DNA from: Maratus speciosus
Taxonomy: Eukaryota > Arthropoda > Arachnida > Araneae > Salticidae
Length of the DNA stretch: 64,000 nucleotides
Reading direction: 5' to 3'
Assembly (NCBI GenBank): GCA_963932465.1
Contig: OZ010800.1
Location: 96,367,307-96,431,306 of the forward strand
Numbering within the stretch: the stretch's first letter is position 1; the number at the start of each line of letters is the position of its first letter. Of the stretch, positions 47,261-58,019 are shown in pieces. Under the pieces are notes generated by a model, which was not told the DNA's origin, made no database searches, and worked only from the letters and a program-made list of their open reading frames with translations. Made by a program: the position numbers and the translations under genes.

Positions 47261-49873
47261 TTATCGTGCCCCCCCCCCCCTCGAAATATACCCTGCCCAT
47301 CCTTCTCTTTGAAATTTTCATATATTAAAAATTATTTATCGGAGGGCTCCATAAAAAAATCCGATCTAAAATGTTTAAAAACGCTACAATTTCAAAAAAG
47401 TTCGAAAAGTGCCTCTGTCGGGGCGCCAAACTAGGGAGGGAAGAAGAAAGGTTCATAATATGAAAGAGTAACTTTCCGATGATAACAGAAAACTTTCCGA
47501 TGATATATCAAATGACTGGTCCAAAAAAAGTTTGAAATCTACCCCTCCCACGTGGGTTCCCTCTTTTATCCCAGAATATACCCGGAAATCACGCAGCCCC
47601 ACTTTTAAAATTTTATATTTAATAAATAATATTTATCGGAGAGCTCCATTAAAAAACCTCATTTAATGATATTTATTGTAAAAATCTCTACAATTAAAAA
47701 AAAAATTCACCCCCGCACCGGTCCCCCCCCCGCCCCCTTCCGGAATTCAACTCTGGGAGGAGAAAGGTTCATAATATGAAAGAGTGGTGAAAGGACTATC
47801 CGATGATATGTCAAGGAGAGGTTTGGTAAAAGTTTGAAAATTACCCGCCCCCGCCCCCCCTTGGTCCACTCTCGCGCCCCCCAGAATTCACTCACCTTCC
47901 TCTTTGAACTTTTTATATTTAATAAATAGTATTTATCTGAGTCTCCAGGTATGGGGCAGCTTGCCAGAGCTAAAATAAGAGAAACATTGAAAATTCGGGG
48001 CAAAATGACACTAAATTTAACAGTAAAGTTTGAAACTAGGACTATACAGAACTGAATACATAAACCACTATGCTTCATAACCCACATCGGTTAATAGCAA
48101 TAAAAAGATAAGTGCCAGTTAAACTGATGGCATTGAGCTCACTGGTTATTCACACTAATTGTATATTATACTCTTATTTCAAAGAATAATGTCCCTCAAA
48201 AAATAAATGAAGGGAAATATCCCCCGTTTGCCCCTTTTATACTTAACCAATGAACCTCCAAATCAAATCAGGGAAACTCCTTAACTATAATAAATTAGTA
48301 TATCAAATTTGAAGCAAATCAGATAATTCTGCATGAAAAAAAGAAACATATCGCTAAATTAAGGGTGGTCTAACCCCTTTAACCATTTTATACTTAACTA
48401 ATGAACCTCCAAATCTAATCAGGAAAGCTCCTTATCTGAGCGAACATACAAAAAAAAAAATTAAAGTAAATTGAATAGTTCTCCATGAAAATCCATTTAT
48501 CTAAATTAAGGGGAGGGGACTTGCCCCTTTTCGCCCTTGTATACTTAACCAATGAACCACCAAATCTAATGAAGGAAGCGCCATATCGGAATAAATCGGT
48601 ATATTAAATTTGAAGCAAATCGAATAATTCTGCATGAAAAACCTTTTTATCTAAATTAAGGGGGAGACTAGCCCCTCCCCTTTATACTTAACCCATAAAC
48701 CTCCAAATCTAATCAAGGCAGCTTCTTAACATAATAAACCGGTATCCCAAATTTGGAGCAAATCGAATAATTCTGCATGAAAAACCCATTTATCTACATT
48801 AAGGAGGGGTCTACCCCCTTCCCCCCTTTATACTTAACTAATGAACCTGCAAGTTTAATCAGGGAATCTCCTTAACATAATAAACCGGTATACCAAATTT
48901 GGAACAAATCGAGTAATTCTGCATGAAAAACCCATTTATCTAAATTAAGGGGGGGACCAGCACCCTTCTCCCCCTTTATCCTTAAGCAATGAACTTCCAA
49001 GTTTAATCAGGGAAGCTCCTTAACATAATAAACCGGTATACCAAATTTGGAGCAAATCGAATAATTCTGTATGAAAAGCCCATTTATCTAAATTAAGGGG
49101 GGACCAGCCCTTCTTCTCCCCCTTTATACTTAACCCGTAAACCTCCAAATCTAATCAAGGCAACTTCTTAACATAATAAACCGGTATACCAAATTTAGAG
49201 AAAATCGAATAATTCTGCATGAAAAACCCATTTATCTAAATTAAGGAGGGGGTCTACCCCCCCCCCTTTCTCCCCTTTATACTTAACTAATGAACTTCCA
49301 AGTTTAATCAGGGAAGCTCCTTAACATAATAAACCGGTATACCAAATTTGGAACAAATCTAATAATTCTGCATGAAAAGCCCATTTATCTAAATTAAGGG
49401 GGGGGGGGTCCAGCCCCCTTCTCCCATTTTATACTTAACCCGTACACCTCCAAATCTAATCAAGGCAACTTCTTAACATAATGAACCGGTATACCAAATT
49501 TGGAGCAAATCGAATAATTCTGTATGAAAAACCCATTTATCTAAATTAAGGAGGGGTCTACCCCCCTTTTCCCCATTCATACTTAACTAATGAACCTCCA
49601 AGTTTAATCAGGGAAGCTCCTTAACATAATAAACCGGTATACGAAATTTGGAGCAAATCGAATAATTCTGCATGAAAAACCTATTTATCTAAATTAAGGA
49701 GGGGGGGGGGACCAGCCCCCTTCTCTCCCTTTATCCTTAACCAATGAACCGTCAAAACTAATCAGCGGAACGCCTTATCAGAATGAACATAAAAAAAATT
49801 GAAGCAAATCGTACATTTTAATCAAGAGTTATCGCGTTACGTACATACGTACTTACGTACATGCATACACACA

Positions 49874-49891
49874 GAACCGACGCGTCGGTTC
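49874..49891. repeat. 18-bp perfect palindrome
   Basis: GAACCGACGCGTCGGTTC, four bases before the 46-bp palindrome. Z1 has only GCCGGTTCTG at this place. Confidence 0.97.
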
Positions 49892-49895
49892 TAAA

Positions 49896-49941
49896 CCTGA
49901 GAGCTAATGTACCCGTCGCGACGGGTACATTAGCTCTCAGG
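49896..49941. repeat. 46-bp perfect palindrome
   Basis: The half CCTGAGAGCTAATGTACCCG plus TCG is followed directly by its exact complement, with no loop base and no mismatch. It is centred on TCGCGA. Confidence 0.97.
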
Positions 49942-50107
49942 CTTAGATAGCCTGTGAGCTAAAAAGAGATTGGATAAGCAGATGGACTCCTTTGAGAAAT
50001 TATGACTTAAACCAGAAATGCGGTAAGTCTGACTCTGAAAGCTTCATTTCCATCTCGCATTTCGGCAAATCTCATCTCGATGATTTTACCAGCATTTCGA
50101 CGCTTCC

Positions 50108-50345
50108 AGATGGGAAACTGCTCGATGGTTGGTTCTCTCGCGGTTTTAAACCTTTCGGGATGGGAAGTCTCTCGAGAGTTTCTCTCGCCCTTTTTAACTT
50201 TTCCCGATGGGAAGCCTCTCGCTGGTTTCTCTCGTTCTTTTCGAAATCTCCCAACGAAAACCCTTTCGAGGATTTCTCTTGCGCTTTACAACATTTTGCT
50301 ATGAGAAGCTTTTCGAGGATTTCTCTCGTCCTCGGCAGAGAAGAA
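50108..50345 (+). repeat. 48-bp minisatellite, about five units
   Basis: Units start near 50108, 50159, 50207, 50254 and 50301 and have the form GATGGGAAGCCTCTCG, then GGTTTCTCTCG, then TTTTNAAACTTTCCC. Because the period is a multiple of three and stop codons are rare, long frames are open on both strands (49992-50351 plus, 50072-50254 minus). They look like by-products of the repeat, not genes. Confidence 0.85.
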
Positions 50346-51059
50346 AAGTAAGAAAATTTATCGAGAGTACCAAGGGACGAGATAGAGAAAGAGGCATGAC
50401 AATGAGCTGTGAAATGGAGCCCTAATTTTCAAAGTTTCTCTTATTTTAGCCCTACCAAGATGTCACATACCTGGAGCCCTCCGATAAAAATTATTTATTA
50501 AATATAAAAATTTTAAAGAGGAAGGTGGGTCGGGTGATTTCGAGGGGGGAGGACGTGAGAGTGGACTCATGCGGGGTGCAATTTTAAAAAAATTTCTGAA
50601 CCCTTCCTGTGGCATATAATCGAAAAGCCTTTTGACCACTCTTTCATACTATGAACCTTTCTTCGCCCAAAGGGGGATGGGGAAGGGGCGAACAAATTTT
50701 TAAAACCGTAGCTGATTTCTATAATAAATTTAAATATCACTTTAGATGTGGGTTTTCTATGCAGTCTTCCGGTAAATATTATTTATTGAACATAAAAATT
50801 TTAAAGTGGCGGCTGTGTGAATTCCGGGGCGAAAGAGTGGGCTCACGGGGGGAGGGAGGGGGAGCAATTTTCAAACTTTTTTTTGGACCAGTCATGTGAT
50901 ATGTCATCGGTAAGCTCTCGGATGACTCTTTCATGTTATTAGACTTTCTTCCTCCCCTCCCCAATTTGGCCCCCACTGCGAGGGTAGTTTTTTCCGTTTT
51001 TATCATTTTAGATCGAATTTTTTTATGGAGCCCTCCGCTAAATATTATTTATAATACAT

Positions 51060-52231
51060 GAAATTTCAGGACACTTTTCCAAATTTAGCCAAGACCCCTC
51101 ATGTGACATATTGTTGGAAAGGTTTGTGACTACTTATTGATGCTATGCACTTCCGGTGGCCGCTCCCCCACTTTTCCCCCCGGAGGACACTTTTCCAAAT
51201 TTAGTCAATACCCCTCTTGTGAGATATCGTTGAAAAGGTCTGTGACTACTTATTGATGTTATGCACTTCCGGTGACATTCCCCCCCCCCACTCTTTGCCC
51301 CCCCGGGGGGACACTTTTTCAAATTTAGTCAAGACCCCTCGTGTGAGATATCGTTGGAAAGTTCTGCGACTACTTATTGATGTTTTGTACCTACGGTGTC
51401 CCCACCACCACTTTGCCCCCCCCCGGGGGGCACTTTTCCAAATTTAGCCAAGACCCCTCATGTGAGATATCGTTGGAAAGGTCTGTGACTATTTATTGAT
51501 GTTATGCACCACCGGTGACAGTCTCCCCCAATTTGCCCCTCCCGGGGGACACTTTTTCAAATTTAGCCAAGACACCTCATGTGAGATATCGTTGGAAAGA
51601 TCTGACTACTTATTGATGTTATGCTCCTCCGGTGTCCATCCCCCATTTTGCACCCCTCCCTCCGGGGGACACTTTTCCAAATTTAGCCAAGACCCCACAT
51701 GTGAGATATCGTTGGAAAGGTCTGTGACTACTTATTGATGTAATGCACCTCCGGTGACCGCCCCCCGCACTTTTCCCCCACGGGGGTGTTTTTCTAAATT
51801 TAGCCAGGACCCCTCATATGACATATTGTTGGAAAGGCTTATGACCACTTACTCATGTTATCCACCTCCTGCACCCCTCCCCCCCCCTTTGCCACCACGG
51901 AGAGGGCATTTTTATAAATTCAGATCCAGACTTCTCATGTGACATATGGTTGGAAAGGCCTAAAGACCTGTGACGACTTAATCGTATTATGCAGCTGCTG
52001 TGCCCCTCCGCTCGCTTTGACCCCTCTCTAAGAGATCTGGTCCGAGGTTCATTCGTTTCAATATTATATTTTTTACAAGATTTTGTAGTGCGTGCACACC
52101 ACATCCGCCTGCTATCATATATCAGTGCCGTATATAGCGGGTAACCTGTTTGTGATTTCATATTATAAGATTACGTATAAATTAGGGGCCCCGATTAAAG
52201 GAGGGGCCCGCTAGCGGTCGAAGTCACCTAG
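51060..52231 (+). mobile_element. Helitron 3' part: satellite S array plus hairpin-CTAG end
   Basis: Eight tandem units of about 117 bp (GTTGGAAAGG-type motif near 51111, 51228, 51351, 51472, 51591, 51713, 51826 and 51946) each have CACTTTTCCAAATTTAGCC, CCCTCATGTGAGATATCG and a C-run/G-run. Single-copy sequence follows and ends GGGCCCGCTAGCGGTCGAAG, TCACCTAG, then T, at 52231. This is the same 3' end as the Helitron block at 7907-16107, here on the plus strand. The minus strand of that block contains the same satellite type. The 5' end of this copy is not identified; it may lie near 46650. Confidence 0.7.
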
Positions 52232-52453
52232 TCTTTATTAACATCGACTCATTCCAGCTCACCCGCAGACGATTCTTGATAAATGTATGGCGTATATAAT
52301 ACATAATATATGATTTATGAAAGAAATTTGCAAACTGTAGTCATCGAGAAAAAATTTACACAATCGAAAAATATCGAGATGTCCATACAATCGAGAAAAT
52401 CGAGAAAAACATCTCGTTATCGCCCATCACTACTACACACACACACACATATA

Positions 52454-53220
52454 CAGTATGCCATACCAATGTCCCTTGTCACCCTCTCACCTTCGGAACG
52501 ACTGCTGCTATATTTATAAAAGTGATGTCTAGGTATACTAAAGTAGCTATGCGCTACTTAATGAAACCACCTACGGCGCCACCTGGTGGAAAACCACAGA
52601 GTTAGCATTCCTATTTCAAAAACGAAAAGAGATAGGGAAAAAAGTAGTGATTTACAAAATTGTAGAGCATCATCGATTTAGTACAAAAAGACACCTTGTG
52701 GACATTAATGCGAAGAATAGAACGGTTAAAACGCGCATTTTTTTTCGTGATTTCCTGCACTGCGACTTCACGAAACGATCTTAGAAAGAAAAAAACAACT
52801 AGTTATAACAATATACCTTTATTTGACATGGTGAAATTTCTCACCGTCAGCTGCAATACACATTTGGATGCACATGTGTCCGAAAGATGATCATTTCTCC
52901 TTCCTTTCAAGTTTCGTGACGTCACAGTGTAGGAAATTACGAAAAAACAAATATGCGTTTTAACCGTTCTATTCTGCGCATTAAGCTGTGTTTTCGTACC
53001 AAATCGATGATGCTCTACAACTTTGTTAATCACTTTTTTCGCTATCTTTTATCGTTTTTGAAATAGAATGCTAACTCCCCGGTTTTTCAGCAGGTGGCGC
53101 CGTAGGCGGTTTTCATTCAGTAGCGCAAGGCTACTTTACTATACCTAAGTACCACTTTTATGAATACAGAAGCAGCCGTTCCGAAGTTAAGAGGGGGCAA
53201 GGGACTTACTGGGCACACTG
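52454..53220. mobile_element. foldback MITE, 767 bp, arms ~350 bp
   Basis: It begins CAGTATGCCATACCAATGTC after TA and ends GGGACTTACTGGGCACACTG before TA. Nearly the whole element is an inverted repeat: CTTCGGAACG, CTACGGCGCCACCTG, GTTAGCATTC, CATCATCGATTT and AGAATAGAACGGTTAAAACG all recur as complements in the right half. The centre is near 52830. No coding capacity. Confidence 0.85.
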
Positions 53221-53222
53221 TA

Positions 53223-53636
53223 TATATAATGAATATAGAATCAATGAAAAATGGTATAGGCTGTATATGTATATACAGGGCGGTAGTAAACTGTTTCAAC
53301 AAAATAAGAGGTGTGACAGTAACTATCCAAACGAACAATATTTACAATGGAATTTGAGGTGCAATTCACTTATCTAGTTAAAAATATAGGGTGTTAGTAC
53401 ACCAAGGCCGAACAGGAATTTTTGATCACACTAACATTGCTTTTTGTGAAATCTAACGACATCATGGGAAGCGCTAGAGAGCACTGCATTTCTCTTTCTG
53501 ACACCGTATGTACTGTCAGCTATATTCCGAGTAATGGGCCGTCTATTTCAACGTTGTTTTGCAGTGACTGGTGACCATTTCCAAAATTTCTTTTTATGTC
53601 ATTACATTATGTAAAAAAGCAACGAAAGTTTGTTAC
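53223..53636. other. unassigned, with a degenerate MITE end
   Basis: From about 53270 to 53400 there is weak similarity to the left arm of the MITE at 36777 (ACAGGGCGGTAGTAAAC; TATCTAGTTAAAAATATAGGGTG). The rest, to 53636, is unassigned. Confidence 0.35.
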
Positions 53637-54707
53637 ATTAGTTGGATGTGCCAATCCCAAAACTTTCTTCTATCTGATACATCTTAATATTTGAAAAAGT
53701 AGTTACACATGTTAATACTTCAACATTATTAGTTCAATACTCTACCAACTTTGATTTTCAACTTGAATTTCTCCTTCAGTGAATCAATCGGAGAAAAAAC
53801 GAGTTAATCTAGGTCATGATATTTATTAGAATCAATAGTTTTTCCTTATTCTGTTGTCATCAACTGCTTGCGAATTGCCGGCTTAGCATGACGCGAGTTC
53901 TCGTCGCTGGTCAATAGAACAACGGAAAATTGAGAACATTATACAAAAATCGGTATCACAGAGACCCTTTGCCGCGGAATATTTCCAAATTCGCGGAGGA
54001 CCTGCTGGCCGTAGCTAAAAACGTACACAAAACATTTGGTACAATTCTATGCGTAGCTTTATACAGTTTCCGATAGTAGAATGATGAAAATGACACAGAC
54101 ATCGCCATTAAAGTGCCCACTTCCGGCACAATTTTTTCAAATTCAGGGAGGACCTGCTTGCCATAGCCAAAAGCATACACAAAAAATTTCGTTCAATTCT
54201 ATGCCTAACTTCATACACTTTTCGATGTGTACAATAATTAAAATGGCACAGACATAGCTATTATAGAGTCCCTTTTCGACAAATGTTTTCGAAATTCGGG
54301 GAGGACCTGCCTGCCATAGTCAGGAACATACACAAAAAATTTGGTTCAATTCTATGCATAACTTCATACACTTTTCAATGGTACAATAATGAAAATAGCA
54401 CAGACATCATTATTACAGCGCCCTCTTCTGGCAGATTTTTTCTAAATTGAAGGAGGACCTGTTTGCTACAGTCAAAAACTTACACAAAAAATCTGGTTGA
54501 ATTCTATGCATAACTTTACACATTTTTAGATGATATAATGCCGACACACGGACAGATGGACAGAGGGACACATGGACTGACAGACATACATTTTGTATAA
54601 ATATGATTTTTGGGACTCTGACCCCTAAAACGTATAAATCCGTCGAAAACCAGAAATCGAAAAAATTTTGATTACAATACTTTCTTCTATTGAAGATAGT
54701 AAAAATG
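53637..54707 (-). mobile_element. Y-family element, copy Y5, with the alternative core
   Basis: The terminus ATTAGTTGGATGTGCCAATC at 53637 reads CTAAT outward, a CTRR-type end like CTAG in Y1-Y3. The other end has CTGACCCCTAAAACG, AATCCGTCGAAAACC and CTTTCTTCTATTGAAGATAGTAAAA. The core is the same type as in Y4: about four to five ~125-130-bp units with GGTTCAATTCTATGC, GACATCGCCATTA and GGAGGACCTGCTTGCC. A GGACAGATGGACAGAGGGAC tract lies near 54550. Confidence 0.75.
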
Positions 54708-55435
54708 TTGCAATATTTTCTTCACTGGTAAAATCCTGAACGGAAATTCCGGCTTGTATGAAGTGAGATGTCCTGTATTTTTCACTGAATAAGTATATTG
54801 CAATCATAATATAATAAAAGTACGTTCATATCTAAGTTTTGTGTAATCTATATTGAGTTTCAGACTAAAATTCCCTAACGAAACGACCCTCGGCAGTGAT
54901 AATAACTATTTATCACTCGGCTTTAGAAGCATACCGGGGAAGATATTGCTTTGGATAATCCTCGGTTATTGATTACATAGTGCGATAACAAAAATTGTTT
55001 CTATTTTATTTGTAGATGTTTGTCTTTTTATTCAAGATATGTACATTACTACTCAAAGAATGCGTTCTGATTTGTAGGTAAACAAGTGTTTGATAGCTAA
55101 AATCGGATGTTGTTTCTATGCTATCATAAATTTTCACAAGGTTTAATACATTTACTCGTAACTAGCAATAATAATCCAGTTATAGCTGTATTATGTTTTT
55201 AAAGGATTTTATTTAAATAATTTGCATTTTAATACGTTATTTCAAATCTTGATAGATGCTATAGATCGCAAAAATTAATTACATTCGAAGGTATAGCTTC
55301 TTCTCCATGTAAAAGAAAAATTCGATTTTGATCTTTAAAAGGAAAAAATCTACCTTATTTCACATATTTTTAAACATCATTGAATCACAGAGGTTTCAGT
55401 ATGGAATTATCCATCTGTGTCTATCGGTTTTTGGG
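54708..55435. other. unassigned AT-rich sequence
   Basis: No gene or repeat family recognised. Confidence 0.5.
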
Positions 55436-56345
55436 TTTTTTAACACTTTCCAACAAAGTGGAAAAGTGTTTATGCATTTGGTTTGTCTGTCTGTCAGTCC
55501 GTCTGGCCGTCTATCCATGGTCCACGCCCTAACTCCCGTAAATATACTCAGATTTAAGGTTATTTAGGGTTACCAAAGCATGTTTGGTATTGTATATGAA
55601 GTATGTAGGATTAATAGTTCATTTACAGGGACACTCAAAAGTAATCCATTACATTATGGTATATGAAGAAAAATCGTTTGCAGAGTATTTTAATGACATT
55701 TCGCTATTTCAAGCGTATTGAAACTGTTATAAATCACTGAATTCTACTACGATCACGTTAGAACAGGGCATTCATAGCATTTTTTATTTATTTACAGGGA
55801 CACACAAAAGAAATCGGTTACAGCACTGTCTTTGAGTAATAATTGCTGGAGTGTACTGTTTAAAATTCAGTATGTGCTTTTAAATTTAATTAATTTTTTG
55901 CATGCTACTCGTTATATATAAATTATATATCTCATATACAGGGCTGCACAAAAGTATTCACGTACCATTCTCCTTATTGGAGGAAATTGCTGAAGGGGAA
56001 TTTTCAACTGAAGTATATGTATTTCTCAGGTGAACTAAATTTAATTCACATGTACAGTACCTGAAGTTACATATAGTTATAATCAGAGATATAGTATCCT
56101 GTATATGATATATATACAAATCTATATATCATATACAGGGCTGTTCAAAGTATTCGGATAATTTTTCCGTTGTAGATGGGAACAGCTGAAATTGGGTTTT
56201 GAAATGTGTTATGCGTTTCCATATGGCTGAATTAGACGTAATATTTTAATTTTTTAAACGGTGAGTTTTTGTTGCATTATTCTGAATGTGTTGGAAAGTG
56301 TTTCATAATCTATGCTTGACGCATGATTTTTTTCTTTCTTGTTAT
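55436..56345 (+). mobile_element. X-family element, complete ends
   Basis: It starts with the T-run and TTAACACTTTCCAACAAAGT, then TTTGTCTGTCTGTCAGTCCG. It has three or four core units with ATTTACAGGGACACTCAAAA-type boxes. Near the end TGTTGGAAAGTGTTTCATAA complements the start, and the hairpin ATGCTTGACGCAT (56312-56324) precedes a T-rich terminus. This is the best-preserved example of the X layout. Confidence 0.8.
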
Positions 56346-56611
56346 AAAAATGCCCAGATAAAAATTAAATTCGTATATATTACAGGTCAAGCTACGGCAA
56401 ACTTGCTATAGAAAGTGTTCATTGTAGCCCAAATATTTTTGAATGCTGAATTAAAACACTACATCATTTAACAGTAATTATTGCTTTGCAAACACAAATT
56501 ATAATAGAGTATGTAAAGCAAATTAAGAGTGCAAAAAACAATAGCGTTATGTATCATCCAACCCAGGTGAGAAAATTTTATTATGGCTTATTTTGGTGAA
56601 GTTCCAGTGTA

Positions 56612-58000
56612 CAGTCTTGGAAAAAAAAGTAAACACCTCCTACTAACTCCTCAATAAATTATCGTAGAAGAAAGTTACTGGTACCGAACGATTGTAATTA
56701 AAGTCTACTTTTAAATGATGCATATAAAATTTGCTTAGGGACTATCTACGTATCAAAACGAATTCAAACTTAATTTTTTTCAATGGCAATACCTAGTTTT
56801 AACAAAATATTTCCAATCTTCGGTTCAAACTATGTCTATACACCAAATTTCAAGTCATTTGAATGATAAAATTTTGAATTATAAACATAAAAACTTTACT
56901 GCTTGTAATGTTAAATTACATTTTCAAATTTTAATAATATCTCCTGAAATTATACTCCTAATGTGCTAATTTGTTTTAAAGAAATAATACTAAAATACCC
57001 AAATATAAATACGTTGAATTTGCAATTTTTATAATTTTATGATATGAATTATGATTATGAAATTCCTATTCGAAAAAATTATGAATTACAACAGAATTTT
57101 TTTGATGGATTTAGATTTTTTAATGGAACTACTTTATGGAAATCCAAAATTTCGCATTTTTATTCCACGTAGTTTTCGAATTATGCTTAAAAACCGGCAA
57201 AATGATGGTTTAAGAGGTCGTCTATCTTAAAAGTGACTAGATATTTTGAAATTTCTTATGCTATCCTGTAATCTAGCACTCTTCATTGACTGTTTGAGTG
57301 GCGCTTAAGATGCCTTGATGAAGAAGGGGCTCTCTCGGTCTACAATCGAGTACCGAACTTCAATTTGGATACAGCCCCTAAAATAAGCTCGTTTTAAAAT
57401 AGTTAATTTCTCGCAAACTTACCATACGAATTGCATAAAAAATTATTTTCAGGCTGATTGAAGGGTGTAGAGTTCATTTATGCTGTCAGGTTTGTGTACT
57501 GCTATTGAAAGAAAACAACCAAGTAATGTTAAAATAGCAATTAAAGCCTTTGTGCAGGAATATTAAAAAGCAGTAAACCAACGTTTAAAATGCACAAATA
57601 ATGCGTGAAAAGCAGCAAACAGCTGTTTCGAATCTACAGCGAGATTCTTCTTCAGTGCAAGATAGGGAAAAAGGAACAGCGTGCTAGAAAAAGCTCAGCC
57701 TCGCTTTTTTTAGCACGCTGTTCCTTTTTCCCTATCTTGCACTGAAAAAGAATCTCACTGTAGATTCGAAACAGCTGTTTGCTGCTTTTCACGCATTATT
57801 TGTGCATTTTAAGCGTTGGTTTACTGCTTTTTAACCAAGTTATGCTTCGTTTTAATATGTAGATGGCCTCCTAAGCAAATTTTATATACTTCATTTAAAG
57901 GTAGACTTTATTACCAATCGTGTGGTACAAGTAACTTTCTTCTACGATAATTTTTTGCAGAGTTAGTAAGTAGCGTTTACTTTTTTTTTCCCCCGACAGT
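56612..58000. mobile_element. long-TIR element with an internal hairpin
   Basis: The left end CAGTCTTGGAAAAAAAAGTA after TA and the right end ACTTTTTTTTTCCCCCGACAGT mirror each other, with arms of about 170 bp (ATTATCGTAGAAGAAAGTTAC, AAATTTGCTTAGG). The right flank lacks a clear TA. The interior is AT-rich and non-coding, except for the hairpin at 57565-57832. Confidence 0.75.
57565..57832. repeat. near-perfect hairpin with 130-bp arms and ~8-bp loop
   Basis: The arm 57565-57694 is repeated as its complement at 57703-57832 with only a handful of mismatches and small gaps. Shared landmarks are GCAGTAAACCAACG, AAACAGCTGTTTCGAATCTA, AGTGCAAGATAGGGAAAAAG and GAACAGCGTGCTA. The loop is about TCAGCCTC. 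The arms are much more alike than those of the enclosing element. Confidence 0.95.
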
Positions 58001-58019
58001 TCTTCTAATGTGAACTGTT

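Larger units (their letters stand above)
48103..49966 (-). mobile_element. Z-family element, copy Z2, ~11-unit array
   Basis: It has the same ends as Z1, inverted: GATAAGTGCC...TGATGGCA at 48103 and AGCCTGTGAGCTAAAAAG at 49966. The core has about eleven ~155-bp units, each with CTTAACATAATAAACCGGTA, CCAAATTTGGAGCAAATCG, AATAATTCTGCATGAAAAAC and CATTTATCTAAATTAAGG plus G and C runs. Compared with Z1 the 5' hairpin region is enlarged by two perfect palindromes (49874-49891 and 49896-49941). Confidence 0.8.
46282..52432. mobile_element. hAT-ended composite, 6.15 kb, with 8-bp target duplication
   Basis: The left end TAGTGATGGGCGATTCTCGA (46282) and the right end CGTTATCGCCCATCACTA (to 52432) are inverted. 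The exact 8-bp duplication CTACACAC flanks them at 46274-46281 and 52433-52440. An 8-bp duplication and a (C/T)AGTGNTGGGC terminus are hAT hallmarks. Subterminal ATCGAGAAAA motifs lie at both ends. A second copy of the left end at 46482 shows an internal end duplication. hAT-like sequence is limited to about 46282-46650 and 52232-52432. The middle is satellite, Helitron and Z sequence, apparently inserted later. No transposase is seen. The parts 46650-47040 and 47260-48100 are C/G-run-rich and hold no gene. Confidence 0.8.

Noticed and set aside
47685..47700. TCTCTACAATTAA as the 5' end of the plus-strand Helitron ending at 52231
   Set aside because: It resembles the TCTCTACTA start but lies within degenerate satellite sequence and lacks the following TTAATGTCCG; not enough to call.
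49992..50351. 119-residue plus-strand frame as a gene
   Set aside because: It is the translation of the 48-bp minisatellite; frames on the opposite strand are open as well, and there are no gene signals.
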